A DNA stretch of 64,000 nt from Amycolatopsis tolypomycina (GTDB taxonomy: Bacteria; Actinomycetota; Actinomycetes; Mycobacteriales; Pseudonocardiaceae). Made by a program: the position numbers and the translations under genes. This document shows positions 61,290 to 64,000 of the stretch, one piece after another. The first letter of the stretch is position 1. Each line of letters begins with the position of its first letter. The notes beneath the pieces were generated by a model, which made no database searches, was not told the DNA's origin, and saw only the letters and a program-made list of their open reading frames with translations. The stretch is from positions 4,898,001 through 4,962,000 of the forward strand of contig NZ_FNSO01000004.1 in assembly GCF_900105945.1 (NCBI RefSeq), given 5' to 3'.

Positions 61290-62905
61290 CTACGCGTCGC
61301 TGGTTTCCTCGGCCGCAAGGATCTCCGTGATCCTGGCCCGCAGGGCGCGCTTGTCGACCTTGGAGACGTTGGTGAGCGGGAACTCGCCGAGCGGCTCGAT
61401 GCGCTCCGGCCACTTGAACTTCGCGACCCCGATCCCGTCGAGGTACCGCTGCACCTCGCCGAGGCCGGGGACCTGCGCACCATCCTTCGGGACGATGAAG
61501 GCACAGGCGCGTTCCCCGAGCCGTTCGTCGGGCATGGCCACCAAAGCCGCACGCTCCACGGCGGGATGACGGACGAGGAGGTTCTCCACCTCGGCCGCGT
61601 TGACCTTCTCGCCGCCCCGGTTGATGAGGTCCTTGATGCGGTCCTGGAGGCGATAGAAGCTGCGGCCGCCGTGCGGGACCTCGACGACGATGTCGCCGGT
61701 GCGGTAGAAGCCGTCGGAGGTGAAGGCTTCCGTGTTGCGCTCCGGCGCCCGGAAGTACCCGCGGATGGTCACCGGGCCACGGGCACAGAGCTCCCCCGGC
61801 GTGCCCGGCGGTACCGGGTCCTCGGTTCCCGGCGCGTACACGCGGATCTCGTCGAACGGGCTGAGCGGAGTGCCCACCGTCCGGTGCCTGATCTCGGCGG
61901 GCGCCGCGGCCGGGGTGGCCATGCACATCCCCTCGCCCATCCCGAACATCTGGATGATGGTGCGCGACGGCGTCTCGAACCTCGCCACGATGTCGGCAGG
62001 CAGAGGACCGTTCACCCACACGAGCCGGCGCAGGCCGGCCAGAGCGTCGAAGAGCCCGGGGTCCTGCGTCACCATGGCGGCCAGCGCCGGCGAGAGCATG
62101 GCGTGCGTGACCTGCGGGGCGATCACCTTGAGCTGGGCCGGCTCCGGTGCGGCGAGCGCGACACAGCCGCCCACGGAGTGCGCGGCGTGCAGCGCGCACA
62201 CGATGCCCGCGTTGTGCACCATGGGCAGGAGATGGGCGACGGTGCCGGTGGAGTCGAGGTCGATGGCCTCGGCATAGGTCCGCGCATTGTACCAGTACTC
62301 GGTGTGCAACCGAGGAATCAGCTTGGGCGTGTTCGTGGTGCCGCCGGACGATCCGCCGACTCGAGCGACTCCAGGGTGATGGCGGCCGCGGGCGGTGTTG
62401 CCGTACCGATCGTGAGCAGCCGGCGCAGTGTCGGCTGCGCCTTGGTCACCTCGGCGGCGAGGGCGACCAGGTCGTGGCCGCGGAAGCCGGGTTCGATGAG
62501 ATGGGCCACGGGTTCGGCCTGGCGGGCGATCTCGAGGATTTCGTGGCGGCGGTGCAGGGCCAGGGTGGCGATCGGCACCAGTCCGGCCTTGAGAAGCCCG
62601 TACCAGGCCAGCACCGCCCAGACGCCGTTGGTCACCTGCAGCAGCACCCGCTCGCCGGGCCGCAGCCCGAGATCGCGCAGCCCGAGAGCCAGCCGATCAG
62701 TGCGCCGGTCCAGCTCGGCGTAGGTCAGCCGGGCATCGGGGGTGATGACCGCTAGATGGCCGGGGTGGTAGTCGGCGATCGCGCGGAATTCCTGTGCCAG
62801 GGTCCGGTCGGACCACATGCCGGCCGCGCGGTAGCGGCGGATGACCTCCGGGGGAAATGGGACCAGGGTTTCCGGTGTCGACGCTGACTCGGATGTGGTC
62901 TTCAT
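61290..62905 (-). pseudogene. Aryl-AMP/CoA ligase (EntE/DhbE-like), interrupted by a small deletion
   Basis: The N-terminal part (62318-62905) and the C-terminal part are in different frames. The N-terminal frame runs into LESAD and then stops, while the adenylation P-loop SSGGTTNTPKLIPRLH and the rest (GMGEG, YRTGD, the invariant Lys in LTNVSKVDKR) continue in another frame to 61290. Unlike the other broken genes, about six residues before the P-loop also appear missing, so this is probably a real deletion of roughly 20 bp near 62360. Relatives activate salicylate or 2,3-dihydroxybenzoate. Confidence 0.85.
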
Positions 62906-64000
62906 CGGCTCATGCGCTCCTCGGTCCAGGCAACCACTTCTCGTACGGTCACCGCGATCCCGGACTCGTCGCCTCCGGCGAGCGGCCTGCCGAAGTGGTC
63001 GGCCCAGATGCGCAGATGAGTGGAGTCCTCGGCCTTCAAGGCGGCGAGGGCGTCTTGGACGTCGCCGGGGAACACCGAGCAGTCCCCGGTGAACTCGATG
63101 GTCAGCGTCGGGATCGCCACTCCGCCGAGAGAACGGACGAGAGCGGCGTTCGACGAGAGGCCGGACCAGGTCGACAGCCAGGACTCCGGCGTGGTGAGGC
63201 GGCCGAAGCCGGTGACGCCGTAGTTCGACACGGACGGCCGCGCGCCGATCACCGAACCGTAGGGACGGTCGGACGGATCCAGGCGCAGGTCGGTGCAGCG
63301 TGGGTCGGCGTCCGTCCGATACGTGGTGATGATCGGCGTCAGGACACCGCGACGCCGGTCGGCGGGGTCGCCCGAGCCACTCTTGAACCGCTTCCGGGCC
63401 GCGAGCTGCCCGTCGATCAGGTCACGCGCCCGCTCGTCGATCCGCGCGACCCGCTCGTGCTGGGCCCGGCGGTACCGCTCGACGAACTCGGCCGGGTAGT
63501 GCGACCCCTCCGGCGCCTCGCCGAAGCCGTTCGCCGGGTGGTACGGGTCGAGATCCAGCTCCACCGAGAACGGATCGTTCTCATCCGTGACCGAGGGATC
63601 GATCATCGACAGCAGCAGACGCCCCTGGCCGGGGTGCGGCGCGACGAGAACGAGCCCGTCCGGCGCCGGCATTTCCGCCTCGGCCAGCCTGACCGGCGTC
63701 CCGCCCGGCGTCCGGGCGACGCGGTCGAAGGGGGCGGCGAGCGACTGCTCCGTGTAGAACGAGTAGAGGCCCGCTCCGCCCGAGTGACCGATGAGCACGA
63801 TGTGCTCGAAGCCGCGCTCGCGCAGGAACTCCGTTCCGGCGGCCACGTCCAGCAGCGCGGTCTCGTGGACCAGCCGCAGGTCATTGCCCCCTTCACGTCC
63901 GGTCTGCGCCCAGACCGCGTGCCCGGCCGCCAGCAGCCCGGGGATCAACGGGTGCCGTTGGAGGTCCTGCCGGGGATGCATGAGGCAGAAGACTGTCCGG
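62902..64000 (-). CDS. Alpha/beta hydrolase, N-terminus beyond window edge
   Basis: The frame is open to the window edge; ATG 63981 lies inside conserved sequence (VFCLMHPRQDL), so the true start is outside. The nucleophile elbow is GHSGGAGLYS and the C-terminal ADHFGRPLAGG supplies the likely His. The stop overlaps the ligase ATG (62902-62905), so the two are coupled. It could be a thioesterase or ester hydrolase in the same pathway. About 365 residues are visible. Confidence 0.85.
   Translation of the reverse strand, partial: RTVFCLMHPRQDLQRHPLIPGLLAAGHAVWAQTGREGGNDLRLVHETALLDVAAGTEFLRERGFEHIVLIGHSGGAGLYSFYTEQSLAAPFDRVARTPGGTPVRLAEAEMPAPDGLVLVAPHPGQGRLLLSMIDPSVTDENDPFSVELDLDPYHPANGFGEAPEGSHYPAEFVERYRRAQHERVARIDERARDLIDGQLAARKRFKSGSGDPADRRRGVLTPIITTYRTDADPRCTDLRLDPSDRPYGSVIGARPSVSNYGVTGFGRLTTPESWLSTWSGLSSNAALVRSLGGVAIPTLTIEFTGDCSVFPGDVQDALAALKAEDSTHLRIWADHFGRPLAGGDESGIAVTVREVVAWTEERMSR

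Noticed and set aside
1..64000. CRISPR arrays, tRNA or rRNA genes, and intact insertion sequences or integrases
   Set aside because: Looked for regular short repeats, rRNA-like stretches, tRNA cloverleaf-like segments and transposase or integrase motifs; none could be supported by eye. A dedicated tRNA or covariance-model search would be decisive.

Overview
The window is high-GC actinobacterial DNA. The GTG starts, ATGA/GTGA stop-start overlaps, PepN-type M1 peptidase, arsenic genes and many flavoprotein catabolic operons fit a Pseudonocardiaceae genome, probably Amycolatopsis-like. The genus is an inference from gene style; no rRNA, tRNA or other taxonomic marker is present.

Layout. (1) 1-2.3 kb: 5' part of an M1 aminopeptidase. 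(2) 2.4-8.7 kb: an arsenic region with two CxC-type ArsR repressors, a COG0523 GTPase, an ArsM-ArsN fusion, an ArsR-ArsN fusion, an ArsO-like flavoprotein and ArsC. Two intergenic dyads share the form ATYGAC-N4-GTCRAT. No arsenite efflux pump is visible. (3) 8.9-14.2 kb: an ArsR-like regulator divergent from a polar amino-acid ABC importer operon ending in a CocE-type hydrolase, with a 32-bp palindrome between them. (4) 15.9-26.1 kb: a quaternary-amine or N-methyl-amino-acid type demethylation region with a Rieske oxygenase, Rieske ferredoxin, FAD reductase, ABC importer, an SMR pair, a PucR-type regulator and two amine-oxidase flavoproteins. Four copies of a CGACA-NN-TGTNG box sit in front of its transcription units. 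(5) 26.4-28.4 kb: a lipoprotein multicopper oxidase and a small protein. (6) 28.4-44.7 kb: two divergent catabolic operons around an AraC regulator. The left arm has an SDR, a StyA-like monooxygenase with its flavin reductase, a three-subunit molybdenum hydroxylase, a CoxG-like protein and an ACMSD-like amidohydrolase. The right arm has an Ldh-type dehydrogenase, an FAD oxidoreductase, an SDR, an aromatic hydroxylase, two cupin proteins, RidA and an FAH-fold enzyme. Together they look like a pathway for an N-containing aromatic. (7) 44.8-52.5 kb: a frameshifted GH1 glucosidase, a giant LuxR/AAA regulator and a secreted ribosome-inactivating protein (rRNA N-glycosylase), set among fragments of other genes. 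(8) 52.6-64 kb: a second aromatic pathway resembling the lower naphthalene route (extradiol dioxygenase, hydratase-aldolase, aldehyde dehydrogenase, aryl-AMP ligase) with a TetR regulator.

The most notable items are the RIP toxin gene, which keeps all five canonical active-site residues and shares an imperfect promoter-region repeat with the neighbouring LuxR gene; the box-defined demethylation regulon with an asymmetric SMR pair; the two different ArsN fusions in one locus; and the bidirectional 16-kb catabolic island. Several genes (an SMR subunit, a permease, the PucR regulator, the GH1 enzyme) are broken by single-base changes in short G/C runs, so consensus errors should be excluded before calling them pseudogenes. 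The aryl-AMP ligase break is different and looks like a real small deletion.
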